A program made the position numbers and the translations under genes. Below are positions 32,838 through 40,049 of a stretch of DNA of 64,000 bases, piece by piece. Origin of the DNA: Streptomyces coeruleorubidus (GTDB taxonomy: Bacteria; Actinomycetota; Actinomycetes; Streptomycetales; Streptomycetaceae); assembly GCF_008705135.1 (NCBI RefSeq), contig NZ_CP023694.1, forward strand, positions 6,367,001 to 6,431,000, given 5' to 3'. Below the pieces are notes generated by a model that saw only the letters and a program-made list of their open reading frames with translations, made no database searches and had not been told where the DNA came from. Each line of letters begins with the position of its first letter. Position 1 is the stretch's first letter.

Positions 32838-33815
32838 ATGCAGCCACGGAACATGTCCATGAGCGGAGTCGTCGACCTCGCCGCGGTGAAGGCGGCCCAG
32901 GAGGCCAAGGCGAAGGCGGAGCAGGCGCGTGCGCAAGCCGCCCGGGAGGGTGGCGCGGGGGCGATCTCCCCGGCCGATCTCGTCATCGACGTCGACGAGG
33001 CGGGGTTCGAGAGGGACGTCCTCCAGCGGTCCGCCGAGGTGCCCGTCGTCATCGACTTCTGGGCCGAGTGGTGTCAGCCCTGCAAGCAGCTGAGCCCGGT
33101 CCTGGAGCGGCTGGCCGTCGAGTACAACGGCCGCTTCCTGCTCGCCAAGATCGACGTCGACGCCAACCAGATGCTGATGCAGCAGTTCGGCATCCAGGGG
33201 ATCCCCGCGGTGTTCGCGGTCGTCGCGGGGCAGGCGCTGCCGCTCTTCCAGGGGGCCGCGGGCGAGGCGCAGATCCGGCAGACCCTGGACCAGTTGGTGC
33301 AGGTCGCCGAGCAGCGCTTCGGCCTGACCGGCATCGCCGTCGACCCCGAAGCCGAGCCGGGCGGCGGCGCCCAGCCGGCTCCCGAGCGGCCGGCCGGCCC
33401 GTACGACGCGCTTCTCGAAGCCGCCGTGCAGGCGCTGGACTCGGGCGACCTGAGCGGTGCCGTCCAGGCCTACAAGAACGTGCTGAGCGAGGACCCGGGC
33501 AACGAGGAGGCCAAACTGGGCCTCGCCCAGGCCGAGTTGCTCCAGCGCGTGCAGGGTGTCGACCCGCAGCAGGTGCGCAGGGAAGCGGCCGAGAAGCCGG
33601 CCGACGTGCAGGCGCAGATCGCCGCCGCCGACCTGGATCTGGTGGGCGGCCATGTGGAGGACGCCTTCGGCCGGCTCATCGAGACCGTGGCGCGTACGGT
33701 GGGTGACGACCGGGACACCGTACGGATGCGGTTGCTGGAGCTGTTCGAGGTGGTCGGACCCGAGGATCCGCGTGTGATCGCGGCCCGCAGGGCCCTGGCC
33801 CGGGCCCTGTTCTGA
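32838..33815 (+). CDS. Thioredoxin-fold TPR protein (YbbN/CnoX-like)
   Basis: Cytoplasmic protein of 325 aa joining a thioredoxin domain to tetratricopeptide-like helices. The N-terminal 40 residues form a charged Ala/Lys/Glu helix; the thioredoxin domain follows with WAEWCQPCKQL (Cys79, Cys82), then a linker and helical repeats (DALLEAAVQALDSGDLSGAVQAYKNVLSEDPGNEEAKLGLAQAELL). Bacterial relatives (YbbN/CnoX) are holdases that protect proteins from oxidation. The active-site pair CQPC differs from the usual CGPC. A GGAGG site precedes the ATG. Confidence 0.92.
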   Translation: MQPRNMSMSGVVDLAAVKAAQEAKAKAEQARAQAAREGGAGAISPADLVIDVDEAGFERDVLQRSAEVPVVIDFWAEWCQPCKQLSPVLERLAVEYNGRFLLAKIDVDANQMLMQQFGIQGIPAVFAVVAGQALPLFQGAAGEAQIRQTLDQLVQVAEQRFGLTGIAVDPEAEPGGGAQPAPERPAGPYDALLEAAVQALDSGDLSGAVQAYKNVLSEDPGNEEAKLGLAQAELLQRVQGVDPQQVRREAAEKPADVQAQIAAADLDLVGGHVEDAFGRLIETVARTVGDDRDTVRMRLLELFEVVGPEDPRVIAARRALARALF

Positions 33816-33877
33816 CCAGTCGTTAAACACCCGGGCCTGTGGTGCCCGCGTGAAAGATTTGCCGAAAGAAGGTCACC

Positions 33878-33915
33878 GCGGCCGCGCTTTACCAAAACTT
33901 GGTAAACGCGGCCGC
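33878..33915. terminator. Long hairpin downstream of the thioredoxin/TPR gene
   Basis: Arms GCGGCCGCGCTTTACCAA and TTGGTAAACGCGGCCGC pair over 17 positions with a single bulged C and an AAC loop. It is placed 62 bases after the gene end and may be its terminator. The inner part TTTACCAA-AAC-TTGGTAAA is also a perfect 8-bp dyad and could be an operator instead. Confidence 0.6.
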
Positions 33916-33917
33916 TG

Positions 33918-34061
33918 TTACTGCGAGTAAGTCGCAGGCGTTGATCTGTCGGTTTCTGTCCAGCGATCAACAGCTTTGTACCGCCGTTCGGCGACACCCT
34001 GTGTCGTCACCCGAGACCAGGCGGTCGTTGTTCGGTTATCCCGCCGTTACTAGCCAGTAAC
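33918..34061. promoter_or_regulatory. Two TTACT...AGTAA dyads
   Basis: TTACT-GCG-AGTAA at 33918-33930 and GTTACT-AGCC-AGTAAC at 34046-34061 share the same arms with centres of three and four bases. They lie in the 622-base gap before the DUF6230 gene. Paired dyads suggest one regulator with two sites. The arms also match the ends of the icmA palindrome (29957-29980), although the spacing there is longer. Confidence 0.5.
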
Positions 34062-34170
34062 GATCCCCCTTGTGCGGGCGGCGAGAATGCACCACGATCG
34101 GCCACGCTCGGTCCATTCCCGTACCCCGGCAGCCGGTTGGGTCGCGGGACATCCTGGGTCCCCACCGAGC

Positions 34171-34237
34171 AGAGCCGGCGGCAGTGGCGCCGGCTCTTGG
34201 ACAGGGGGGTCTTCGCCCACTCGGCGAAGCCTGTCCA
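34171..34237 (+). promoter_or_regulatory. Two adjacent stem-loops in DUF6230 leader region
   Basis: Hairpin 1: AGAGCCGGCG (34171-34180) pairs perfectly with 34188-34197. Hairpin 2 begins at the next base: 34198-34205 pairs with 34230-34237 and 34211-34217 with 34223-34229, giving 15 base pairs with a five-base bulge. The next gene starts 200 bases later. This could be a structured 5' leader, an attenuator or a small RNA. No reading frame across it looks real. Confidence 0.5.
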
Positions 34238-34437
34238 GCAGGGTTGTGCGTGATGCGTGTCAGGCGCGACCAGTGGTTGTCGCTCGGGGGTGATCGCCGG
34301 TGATTCGGGCGCGAGTTGCGCCGCCGAGTGCAGGCGCTCTCCTTCCCGAGGACGTAGCACTTCTCCCATCCCTGCACGGCTGAGCCGCGATTCGGGGCGA
34401 GCCAGGTCAGGAGATGTACGTCCGAGAAGGAGGAAAT

Positions 34438-35082
34438 ATGGAGTCCCAGGTGCGTGGCGGGACAAGATGGAAGCGGTTCGCTGTGGTCATGGTGCCCAGC
34501 GTCGCCGCTGCGGCATGTGTGGGTGTCGGGCTGGCGCAGGGTGCGCTGGCCGCGTCGTTCAGCGTCTCCGGTCAGCAGTTCAAGGTGAAGGCCTCTCACC
34601 TGCACGGTGAGGGTTTCGCTCAGTACGGCGGAATCGACACCGTCTACACGAAGACCGACGGCAAGGAACAGACGCAGGTTCCCGTCGCGATCTCGTCGTT
34701 CGACGACGCGACGATCACCAAGATGTGCCAGTCGGTGGCAACACCCATCCCCCTCATAGGCAAGACGGTCTACCTCCGTCTTGAGGCGGGGAACGACCCC
34801 GACAAGCCGGTCACGGCCAAGAACCTCTACATCGACGTCGCCCAGCTCGACGCCGATGCGAAGTTCCGCAACATCGACATCGGTGTCGCGGTCAAGGGCA
34901 AGACCCGCGGCCCCGACGTGAAGCAGGGCGAGAACGTACTGCCGGGCGGCTTCGCCCAGCAGGCCGAGTCGGCCGACCTCACCAACGTCAAGCAGACGGC
35001 ATGGGCCACCACGGCCGGCACGTTCACGCTCAACGGCCTGTCGATGAAGCTCGGCACCAGCGACAAGATGGAGTGCTTCTGA
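34438..35082 (+). CDS. DUF6230 exported protein
   Basis: Protein of 214 aa with an N-terminal signal-like segment (KRFAVVMVPSVAAAACVGVGLAQGALAASF) and a predicted beta-rich exported domain. Family members were often annotated as cholesterol esterase without proof. Two cysteines (MCQS and the terminal MECF) could form a disulphide. The ATG has a near-ideal AGAAGGAGGAAAT site. It heads a three-gene operon with a DUF6114 membrane protein and an acidic exported protein, and its upstream region is unusually long and structured. Confidence 0.88.
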   Translation: MESQVRGGTRWKRFAVVMVPSVAAAACVGVGLAQGALAASFSVSGQQFKVKASHLHGEGFAQYGGIDTVYTKTDGKEQTQVPVAISSFDDATITKMCQSVATPIPLIGKTVYLRLEAGNDPDKPVTAKNLYIDVAQLDADAKFRNIDIGVAVKGKTRGPDVKQGENVLPGGFAQQAESADLTNVKQTAWATTAGTFTLNGLSMKLGTSDKMECF

Positions 35083-35270
35083 CGGCCTCCGTGTCACGGG
35101 CACCGCGGGGTGGCTGAGCCGCCCCGAAGGGGCGGGGAGCCATGGTTTCCCGCCCCGCGGGCCCGGCCCGGCCGTCCGCCGGGCACCTTCACAGACCCAC
35201 AACTTCCGGCTACTGAATGCCTACTTCCGAGCCGGTACGTACCTCCACCGGACCGAGGGAGCTGTTTTCC

Positions 35271-35855
35271 ATGAGTGCCGAGACTCCGGTCCAGAGCGCC
35301 GGGACCTTCACCCGGCTGCGTCGGCGATTCCGTGACTGGCGGGGCAGCCGGCCGTTCTGGGCAGGCCTGTTCACCATCCTCGGCGGGGTGCCGATCGCCT
35401 ACTTCCCCTACGCCACCCTGAAGCTGGGCACCATGTCGCTCACCATGGCGACCACCGCGGGGGCCGGCTCCCTCATCATCGGCGTCCTGCTGATCACGCT
35501 GGGTCTGACCATGTGGTTCCAGCAGGCGACGCGGGTCTTCGCCGGTGTCGCGGCGATCATCCTCGCCCTGGTGTCGCTGGTGGTGTCCAACATCGGCGGC
35601 TTCCTCATCGGCTTCCTGTTCGCGCTGTTCGGTGGTGCGCTCGCGGTCTCCTGGGCGCCCGGCAACGCGGAAGGCGTCGAGGGGGGACGGCACAAGCCCG
35701 GTCGCGGACCGGCCGGGGAGGGCGCTGTGGAACCCCCGTCCCAGGGCGCCGGCGATGAGCCGGTCCCGCCGCAGACCCCGTACGAGACCGGCGACGGCGG
35801 TCCGGCGGACGGCGTCCGGTCCGAGGCCCGCAACGGGGGGTACCGTGTCGGCTGA
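35271..35855 (+). CDS. DUF6114 membrane protein
   Basis: Membrane protein of 194 aa with about four hydrophobic segments (PFWAGLFTILGGVPIAYFPY; LSLTMATTAGAGSLIIGVLLITLGLTMWF is partly preserved as TMATTAGAGSLIIGV; VFAGVAAIILALVSLVV; GGFLIGFLFALFGGALAVSW) and a Pro/Gly/Glu-rich cytoplasmic or external tail. ATG 35271 follows GAGGGAGCTG; the in-frame ATG 35217 has no ribosome site. DUF6230 and DUF6114 genes typically occur together, implying one membrane complex. Its end overlaps the next gene by 11 bases. Confidence 0.87.
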   Translation: MSAETPVQSAGTFTRLRRRFRDWRGSRPFWAGLFTILGGVPIAYFPYATLKLGTMSLTMATTAGAGSLIIGVLLITLGLTMWFQQATRVFAGVAAIILALVSLVVSNIGGFLIGFLFALFGGALAVSWAPGNAEGVEGGRHKPGRGPAGEGAVEPPSQGAGDEPVPPQTPYETGDGGPADGVRSEARNGGYRVG

Positions 35856-37212
35856 CGCCCGCGACCAGTTGCCCGAGACCTCGGCTCGGGCGAGAACGGG
35901 GCCTCGTCACGCGGCTCCCAAGAAGCCGCTGTTCACCCGGTTCCAGATGCCGGCCGGCAAGGCGATAGCCATGGCGGCGATGCCGACCGCGGTCCTCATG
36001 GGCATGGGATTCACCCCGACGCTCGCCCTCGCCGACGACCAGCCGTCGACCTCGAACAGCCTGAAGGCCGACGAGTACAAGGACTGCGTCGCGGCGCTGG
36101 AGGGCGACAAGGACAAGGACAAGGACGGCGCCTCACCCTCGCCCTCGGCGAGCGCCGGCGAGGACGACGGCAAGAAGGACGAGAACACGTCCGAGCCGAC
36201 TCCCTCGGCGCCCGCGGGCGGCTCGGACGCGGACAAGGACCCTGCGGACTCGTCCGGTTCGTCGGATTCAGGTTCCGACGACACGGGCGGCAAGACCGAG
36301 CCCACGCCGACCCCTTCGCCCTCCTCGGGTACCTCGGGCGAGGACGACGCGGCATCGCCGAGCCCGTCGCCGTCCCAGAGCGACCGCAACGTGCTGGAGG
36401 ACATCGGCGACGCGATCGGCGGCATCTTCGACGGCGGCAAGTCCACCGAGAGCCCGAGCCCCACGCCGTCCGCGTCCGCCTCGCCGTCCGGGGACACGGA
36501 CGAGTCCGTGGACACGAGCAAGTCCGCGGACGCCGGCGAGGACGCCCCGTCCGACACCGTCAAGGAGACCACCGACAAGGTCACCGACACGGCGAAGGAC
36601 ACCGTGAAGGACACGGCCGGTACGGCGTCGAAGGCGGCCGAGGACACCACCGAGGCCGCCGAGAAGGCGGCCGAGGACGCGGCCGGGAAGGCCACCGCCT
36701 CCCCCAGCCCGTCCGCGAGCCCCTCCGTGGACCCCGAGGACTGCCCGGCCGCCACGGACGCCGAGGGCGGCGTGGACAACGAGATCCTCGTACCCGACGA
36801 CCCCTGGTACCTGGAGGCCAGCTCGCTGACCCTGAAGGGTGCCGACTACCAGGGCATCGTGGAGGTGAAGACGGCGAGCGGCGCCACGAAGAAGGTGCTG
36901 AAGTACGTCATCAACGACGGCACCGACATCGGGGACCTGCACCAGCTCGTCAAGGACAAGCAGTCCGGCAAGACCCACCACGTCCAGGCCGACAAGGGCT
37001 CGACGTCCACGATCACCGACGGCAAGACGGTGATGTACACGGAGAAGATCTCGGGCAACCTGCTCGGGCTGATCCCGGTCACGTTCGACCCGGAGCACCC
37101 GCCGCCCCTGAACATCCCGCTCATCTACTTCACCAACGTGAAGGTCACTCAGGCCGGCCAGTTCGGAGGCACGCTGACCGTGCCCGGGCTGAGCCAGTAC
37201 GTCACGGACTGA
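35845..37212 (+). CDS. Exported Ser/Pro/acid-rich protein of the DUF6230 operon
   Basis: Protein of 455 aa with four parts: a long signal region (KAIAMAAMPTAVLMGMGFTPTLALA, cleavage near residue 60), a long low-complexity stretch rich in Ser, Pro, Asp and Glu, an Ala/Lys/Asp/Thr stretch with KETTDKVTDTAKDTVKDT repeats that could form amphipathic helix, and a folded C-terminal domain (DNEILVPDDPWYLEASSLTLKGADYQGIVEVKT...) that may be beta-rich. GTG 35845 overlaps the DUF6114 gene end. It is probably a surface-exposed component; the linker could span the wall. A strong hairpin ends the operon. Confidence 0.82.
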   Translation: MSADARDQLPETSARARTGPRHAAPKKPLFTRFQMPAGKAIAMAAMPTAVLMGMGFTPTLALADDQPSTSNSLKADEYKDCVAALEGDKDKDKDGASPSPSASAGEDDGKKDENTSEPTPSAPAGGSDADKDPADSSGSSDSGSDDTGGKTEPTPTPSPSSGTSGEDDAASPSPSPSQSDRNVLEDIGDAIGGIFDGGKSTESPSPTPSASASPSGDTDESVDTSKSADAGEDAPSDTVKETTDKVTDTAKDTVKDTAGTASKAAEDTTEAAEKAAEDAAGKATASPSPSASPSVDPEDCPAATDAEGGVDNEILVPDDPWYLEASSLTLKGADYQGIVEVKTASGATKKVLKYVINDGTDIGDLHQLVKDKQSGKTHHVQADKGSTSTITDGKTVMYTEKISGNLLGLIPVTFDPEHPPPLNIPLIYFTNVKVTQAGQFGGTLTVPGLSQYVTD

Positions 37213-37265
37213 GGCGCCCGGCCGACCGAGCGCCCCTCAAAGCCCGTTCGGGAGCCGCACACAAG

Positions 37266-37300
37266 CTGAGGGCGCCCCCTGTCGCAGGGGGCGCCCTCAG
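37266..37300. terminator. 16-bp bidirectional terminator
   Basis: Perfect 16-bp inverted repeat (arms 37266-37281 and 37285-37300) with a TCG loop, between the DUF6230 operon and the facing pyruvate kinase gene. Confidence 0.92.
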
Positions 37301-37332
37301 TGGCGTACAGAGGCCTTCCCGGGCCTCTCGGA

Positions 37333-38760
37333 TCAGCTCTTGGCGCCGCCGAGGTGGTGGACGCGCACCATGTTGGTGGTGCCGGGGACGCCGGGGGGCG
37401 AGCCGGCCGTGATGATCACGGTGTCGCCCTCGTTGAAGCGGTTCAGCTTCATCACCTCCTGGTCCACCAGGTCGACCATCTCGTCCGTGCTGTTCACGAA
37501 CGGCACGACGTGCGGCTCCACGCCCCAGCTGAGGGCGAGCTGGTTGCGGGTGGACTCGTCCGTGGTGAAGGCGATGATCGGCTGGACGGCGCGGTAGCGG
37601 CACAGCCGGCGGGCCGTGTCGCCGGACTGGGTGAAGGCCACCAGGCCGCGGCCGCCGAGGAAGTCGGCGATCTCGCACGCGGCCCGGGCCACCGAACCGC
37701 CCTGCGTACGCGGCTTCTTGCCCGGGACCAGCGGCTGGAGGCCCTTGGACATCAGCTCCTGCTCGGCCGCGGTCACGATCTTCGACATCGTCTTGACGGT
37801 CTCGATCGGGTACGCGCCCACCGAGGACTCCGCCGACAGCATGACCGCGTCGGCGCCGTCCAGGATCGCGTTGGCCACATCGGAGGCCTCGGCGCGGGTC
37901 GGACGGGAGTTGGTGATCATCGACTCCATCATCTGGGTCGCCACGATCACCGGCTTGGCGTTGCGCCGGCACAGCTCGATCAGGCGCTTCTGCACCATGG
38001 GGACCTTCTCGAGCGGGTACTCGACGGCGAGGTCACCGCGGGCGACCATCACGCCGTCGAACGCCATCACGACGTCCTCCATGTTCTGCACCGCCTGCGG
38101 CTTCTCCACCTTGGCGATGACCGGGACGCGGCGGCCCTCCTCGTCCATCACGCGGTGCACGTCCTGGACGTCCTTGGCGTCCCGGACGAAGGACAGCGCG
38201 ACCAGGTCACAGCCCATGCGCAGCGCGAAGCGGAGGTCCTCGATGTCCTTCTCGGACAGCGCGGGCACGTTGACGGCCGCGCCGGGCAGGTTGATGCCCT
38301 TGTGGTCGGAGATGACGCCGCCCTCGATGACGATCGTCTTCACCCGGTGGCCCTCGACCTCGGTGACCTTCAGCTCGACGTTGCCGTCGTTGATGAGGAC
38401 CTGGTCGCCCTTGGTGACGTCGCCGGGCAGGCCCTTGTAGGTCGTCCCGCAGATCGTCTTGTCGCCCGGGACGTCCTCGGTGGTGATGGTGAACTCGTCA
38501 CCGCGGACCAGCTCCACGGGACCCTCGGCGAAGGTCTCCAGACGGATCTTGGGGCCCTGGAGGTCGGCGAGGACCCCGATGGCCCGGCCGGTCTCCTTGG
38601 CGGCGGCACGGACCCGGTCGTACCGGCCCTGGTGCTCGGCGTGCGAGCCGTGGCTGAAGTTGAAGCGGGCCACGTTCATGCCGGCCTCGATCAGCGCGAC
38701 AAGCTGCTCGTGGGAGTCGACCGCGGGGCCGAGAGTACAGACGATTTTCGAACGGCGCAT
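37333..38760 (-). CDS. pyk: Pyruvate kinase
   Basis: Glycolytic enzyme of 475 aa converting phosphoenolpyruvate and ADP to pyruvate and ATP. Motifs present: SKIVCTLGPA, NVARFNFSHG, LADLQGPKIR, the catalytic VIAKVEKPQAV, MVARGDLAVE and the MMESMI...PTRAEASDVANAI active-site region, then the allosteric C-terminal domain. It lies next to ackA, pta and a phosphofructokinase, an arrangement recalled for S. coelicolor pyk2 (SCO5423). A perfect 14-bp palindrome at 38789-38802 lies about 30 bases before its ATG. Confidence 0.97.
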   Translation of the reverse strand: MRRSKIVCTLGPAVDSHEQLVALIEAGMNVARFNFSHGSHAEHQGRYDRVRAAAKETGRAIGVLADLQGPKIRLETFAEGPVELVRGDEFTITTEDVPGDKTICGTTYKGLPGDVTKGDQVLINDGNVELKVTEVEGHRVKTIVIEGGVISDHKGINLPGAAVNVPALSEKDIEDLRFALRMGCDLVALSFVRDAKDVQDVHRVMDEEGRRVPVIAKVEKPQAVQNMEDVVMAFDGVMVARGDLAVEYPLEKVPMVQKRLIELCRRNAKPVIVATQMMESMITNSRPTRAEASDVANAILDGADAVMLSAESSVGAYPIETVKTMSKIVTAAEQELMSKGLQPLVPGKKPRTQGGSVARAACEIADFLGGRGLVAFTQSGDTARRLCRYRAVQPIIAFTTDESTRNQLALSWGVEPHVVPFVNSTDEMVDLVDQEVMKLNRFNEGDTVIITAGSPPGVPGTTNMVRVHHLGGAKS

Positions 38761-38788
38761 GGGGGCGATCCTATCGGTTTGTTTCGCA

Positions 38789-38802
38789 ACGGAATATTCC
38801 GT
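38789..38802. promoter_or_regulatory. Palindrome upstream of pyruvate kinase
   Basis: The 14-bp string ACGGAATATTCCGT is a perfect palindrome, A+T-rich in the centre, lying between ackA and pyk on the same strand. It is placed where a repressor or activator of pyk could bind. Confidence 0.6.
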
Positions 38803-38834
38803 CTGGCGGAAAATACAAAAGGGCGGGATGCCGC

Positions 38835-40049
38835 TCAGGTGTGATTCCCCGAACCATTTACCAGCGCGTAGGTCTGTGTCGCGATCTCCAATTCCTCGTC
38901 AGTAGGGACCACCGCCACCGCCACCCGGGCTCCCTCGGGCGAGATCAGCCGCGCCTCGTCACCGCGTACGGCGTTGCGCTCGCCGTCCACCGCCAGGCCC
39001 AGCTCCTCCAGGCCCGCCAGGGCGGCCTCCCGCACGGGCGCCGCGTTCTCGCCGACACCGGCGGTGAACGCCACCGCGTCCACCCGTCCGAGTACGGCGT
39101 AATAGGCGCCGATGTACTTCTTCAGGCGGTGAATGTAGATGTCGAACGCCAGCTCCGCCTGCTCGTCGCCCTCGTCGACGCGGCGGCGGATCTCCCGCAT
39201 GTCGTTGTCGCCGCACAGTCCGATCAGACCGCTCCTCTTGTTGAGAAGAGTGTCGATCTCGTCGGCGGACATTCCACCAACACGCATCAAATGGAAGATG
39301 ACGGCCGGGTCCATGTCTCCCGAGCGCGTACCCATCACGAGCCCCTCCAAAGGCGTCAGACCCATGGAGGTGTCCACGCAGCGACCACCCCTGACGGCCG
39401 AGGCCGATGCCCCGTTGCCCAGGTGCAGCACGATCACGTTCGTCTCGGCGGGGTCCTTGCCGAGCAGCTCGGCGGTGGCCCGGGAGACGTAGGCGTGCGA
39501 GGTGCCGTGGAAGCCGTAGCGCCGGATGCGGTGCTCGTCGGCTGTCTTCACGTCGATCGCGTAGCGGGCGGCCGACTCCGGCATGGTCGTGTGGAACGCG
39601 GTGTCGAAGACCGCGACCTGCGGCAGGTCGGGCCGCAGCGCCCGGGCCGTGCGGATCCCGGTGAGGTTGGCCGGGTTGTGCAGCGGGGCCACCGGGATGA
39701 GCCGCTCGATCTCGGCGAGCACGGCGTCGTCGATCACGGTCGGCTCGGTGAAGGACTTGCCCCCGTGCACCACCCGGTGCCCGATCGCGGCCAGTTCGGG
39801 CGAGTCCAGGCCGAGGCCGTCCTTGGCGAGCTCCTCCGCGACGGCCTTCAGGGCGGCGTCGTGGTCGGCGATCGCCCCGCCGCGCTCCCGGCTCTCGCCG
39901 CCGGCCGGGGTGTGCCTCAGGCGCGAGGTCTGCTCGCCGATGCGCTCGACCAGACCCACCGCCAGCCGGCTGTTGTCGCGCATGTCGAGCAGCTGGTACT
40001 TCACCGACGAGGAGCCGGAGTTGAGGACGAGGACGCGGGAGGAGCTCAC
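38835..40049 (-). CDS. ackA: Acetate kinase
   Basis: Makes ATP and acetate from acetyl phosphate, reversibly; 404 aa. The ASKHA-fold motifs are present: VLVLNSGSSSVKY at the N-terminus, HRVVHGG, AFHTTMPE, YGFHGTSH, VLHLGNGAS and FTAGVGENA. GTG 40049 overlaps the pta stop as GTGA, so phosphotransacetylase and acetate kinase are translated together as in many bacteria. Longer frames reading upstream into pta are not real. Confidence 0.97.
   Translation of the reverse strand: MSSSRVLVLNSGSSSVKYQLLDMRDNSRLAVGLVERIGEQTSRLRHTPAGGESRERGGAIADHDAALKAVAEELAKDGLGLDSPELAAIGHRVVHGGKSFTEPTVIDDAVLAEIERLIPVAPLHNPANLTGIRTARALRPDLPQVAVFDTAFHTTMPESAARYAIDVKTADEHRIRRYGFHGTSHAYVSRATAELLGKDPAETNVIVLHLGNGASASAVRGGRCVDTSMGLTPLEGLVMGTRSGDMDPAVIFHLMRVGGMSADEIDTLLNKRSGLIGLCGDNDMREIRRRVDEGDEQAELAFDIYIHRLKKYIGAYYAVLGRVDAVAFTAGVGENAAPVREAALAGLEELGLAVDGERNAVRGDEARLISPEGARVAVAVVPTDEELEIATQTYALVNGSGNHT

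Noticed and set aside
30930..33830. 966-codon minus frame over icmA, TetR and the thioredoxin-like gene
   Set aside because: It is antisense to well-supported genes and gives a low-complexity Arg/Pro-rich product.
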